Shown here: piece by piece, positions 62,715 through 64,000 of the stretch | Numbering within the stretch: the stretch's first letter is position 1 | Layout of the letters: every line of letters begins with the position of its first letter | Assembly: GCF_900174585.1 (NCBI RefSeq) | Contig: NZ_FWPT01000007.1 | Coordinates: forward strand, 62,001-126,000 | Origin: Parendozoicomonas haliclonae | GTDB taxonomy: Bacteria > Pseudomonadota > Gammaproteobacteria > Pseudomonadales > Endozoicomonadaceae | Length of the DNA: 64,000 nt | Direction of reading: 5' to 3' | The notes under the pieces: model-generated | Told to the model about the DNA's origin: nothing | The model's database searches: none | The model's input: the letters and a program-made list of their open reading frames with translations, nothing else | Made by a program: the position numbers and the translations under genes

Positions 62715-63830
62715 TCAGCTCTGCAGCTGATGCTCTTCTCCCTGATAGTAGGCCTCTACCCGCGGGTTCATCACCCGAAACCATAAGGGCGGCAACAGAG
62801 CCAGCACAACCATACCTGCATAACCGCTGGGCAGCTGCGGACTCTCCTCATGGTGTCGCAAAACCTGATAACGGCGACGAGGGAAAGCGTGGTGATCAGA
62901 GTGGCGCTGCAGCTGGAATAAAAACAGATTGGTCAGCAGATAATTGCTGTTCCAGGAGTGGCGAATATTCGGTCGCTCATAACGACCACTCTCCAGTTTG
63001 CGGCGGTGCAGGCCGTAATGCTCAACATAATTAATAATTTCCAACAGGGTAAAGGCAAAGAAACTCTGCCCTAGGAAGAACATCAGCCCTTCCACACCAC
63101 CCAACACAGCAAAGGTTATCGCCAGTACCAGACTGATGCCGTACCACCAGATCAGTTCGTTGTGCACACTCCATACTGACTGCTTCTTCACTTTCAGTTT
63201 TTTGGCTTCCAGCTTCCAGGCATTGAGAAAATTATGCAGCCAGGCATGGGGCAAAAAGCTGTAGAGGTTCTGGCCGTAGCGAGAGGATGACGCATCATTC
63301 GGCGTAGACACCTGCACATGATGCCCGCGTACATGTTCCACCTTAAAGCCGCCATAGCAAACCATGGCCAGTAGCAGGCCACCGGCATTCTGCTCCAGCG
63401 CAGGTTCTTTATGAATCAGCTCATGGGCCACGTTAATGGCAATAATACCGCCCACTGTCCCCATCGACAGCAACCAGCCTAACTGGCCAATTAAAGAGAA
63501 CTGATCGCCCTGAAAGATCAGATATCCATAAACCAGAACACTGCCATACAGAGGCACACAGGCCAGAGTCAGCAACCGGTAATACCATTCACCGGAAAGA
63601 GACTCGACCTCGCTCTCATCCGGATTCACAGCATCCTGCCCGAGCAGATGATCCAGCAGTGGAATCACTCCAAAAACCACCACCACGGCGGTAAAGGCAA
63701 ACAGATCAGCCGCCCCATACTGGTTCCAAAGCCATTCCGACAGCGGCAGCAGCAAAGGCGGTAGCAAAAAGATCAGGTAACCCAGCTTCTTCATCCACAT
63801 CGCCTGTGCGGAGATTGGTTGGACAGACAT
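62715..63830 (-). CDS. alkB: AlkB-type integral-membrane alkane 1-monooxygenase
   Basis: A 371-residue di-iron membrane hydroxylase that converts medium-chain alkanes to 1-alkanols. Six membrane helices and the eight-histidine ligand set are present: HELIHK near 140, EHVRGHH near 168, NYVEHYGL near 275 and LQRHSDHHAFPRRRYQ near 318. Length is slightly short of the 401-residue Pseudomonas enzyme. Rubredoxin and rubredoxin reductase, its electron donors, are not in the window. The gene stands alone; the 170 bases upstream show no clear promoter or operator. Confidence 0.93.
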   Translation of the reverse strand: MSVQPISAQAMWMKKLGYLIFLLPPLLLPLSEWLWNQYGAADLFAFTAVVVVFGVIPLLDHLLGQDAVNPDESEVESLSGEWYYRLLTLACVPLYGSVLVYGYLIFQGDQFSLIGQLGWLLSMGTVGGIIAINVAHELIHKEPALEQNAGGLLLAMVCYGGFKVEHVRGHHVQVSTPNDASSSRYGQNLYSFLPHAWLHNFLNAWKLEAKKLKVKKQSVWSVHNELIWWYGISLVLAITFAVLGGVEGLMFFLGQSFFAFTLLEIINYVEHYGLHRRKLESGRYERPNIRHSWNSNYLLTNLFLFQLQRHSDHHAFPRRRYQVLRHHEESPQLPSGYAGMVVLALLPPLWFRVMNPRVEAYYQGEEHQLQS

Positions 63831-64000
63831 AAATCAAGCTCCCTTTTATAGTTATTATTCTTGAGCAGCACCAATGGAATGCTAATAGCCAGAGGCCGGC
63901 AGGTTATTGGCCTTGCAAACTGCGATGCCGGTACTGACCGGCCAAAGCCTTCTTACAACATTTCTCGACTATTCCCTTCTATAGTGACAAACAGAACAGC
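63831..64000. other. alkB upstream region to the window edge
   Basis: No open frame with a ribosome-binding site. The promoter of alkB should be here. The sequence ends before any further gene can be recognised. Confidence 0.5.

Noticed and set aside
1-64000. Mobile elements, rRNA or tRNA genes
   Set aside because: No transposase, integrase or phage gene was recognised, and I saw no rRNA segment or tRNA cloverleaf with a T-loop; a tRNA scan would be decisive.

Overview
The window looks like the chromosome of a gammaproteobacterium of the Oceanospirillales type. The GacA-UvrC pair, a divergent etfBA / ETF-ubiquinone oxidoreductase locus with PsrA-like operators, the dnaQ-rnhA-yafS-gloB-mltD cluster, and a CysI/DUF934 pair all fit this group. 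The many unrecognised secreted proteins would suit a host-associated marine relative such as Endozoicomonas, but that genus is an inference. I saw no rRNA, tRNA, transposase, integrase, phage gene or CRISPR array.

Layout. 0-10 kb: 3'-truncated uvrC, gacA, an FKBP isomerase, a secreted TraB/Tiki-like protein, the ETF electron-transfer system for acyl-CoA oxidation, and an SDR-AraC pair. 10.4-16.3 kb: four tandem copies of an unrecognised exported protein (444-451 aa), each with its own promoter of conserved sequence and spacing; this is the most novel part of the window. 16.3-28.2 kb: DUF1285, a papain-like YiiX-family hydrolase, a 0.6-kb non-coding stretch that may hold a small RNA, a coiled-coil protein, serine deaminase, PepD, a possible effector with a duplicated domain, a Kef K+ efflux system with its ancillary oxidoreductase, a MOSC protein, DUF1499, and a DUF883/YqjE-like envelope operon. 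28.5-41.2 kb: two related RND efflux operons on either side of an autotransporter and a dicarboxylate/glutamate symporter. 41.3-48.8 kb: FieF-type metal exporter, BtuF and a glutaredoxin-CobT fusion (cobalamin uptake and lower-ligand activation), a CPA2 antiporter with RCK domains, a large secreted unknown protein, and DUF2970. 48.8-64 kb: a short one-helix membrane protein, CysI-type reductase with DUF934, a bare CPA2 antiporter, SohB, an SCP2-domain protein, NudC, a stand-alone ChpA-N-terminus-like protein, dnaQ, rnhA, a methyltransferase, gloB, mltD and an AlkB-type alkane hydroxylase.

Most genes are housekeeping, transport or envelope functions. Accessory material is concentrated in the tandem family at 10.4-16.3 kb and in single unknown genes at 3.6, 22.3, 32.8 and 46.9 kb. 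Start codons were chosen from ribosome-binding sites and family N-termini. Several differ from the longest open frame and include GTG or TTG starts (gacA, pepD, rnhA).
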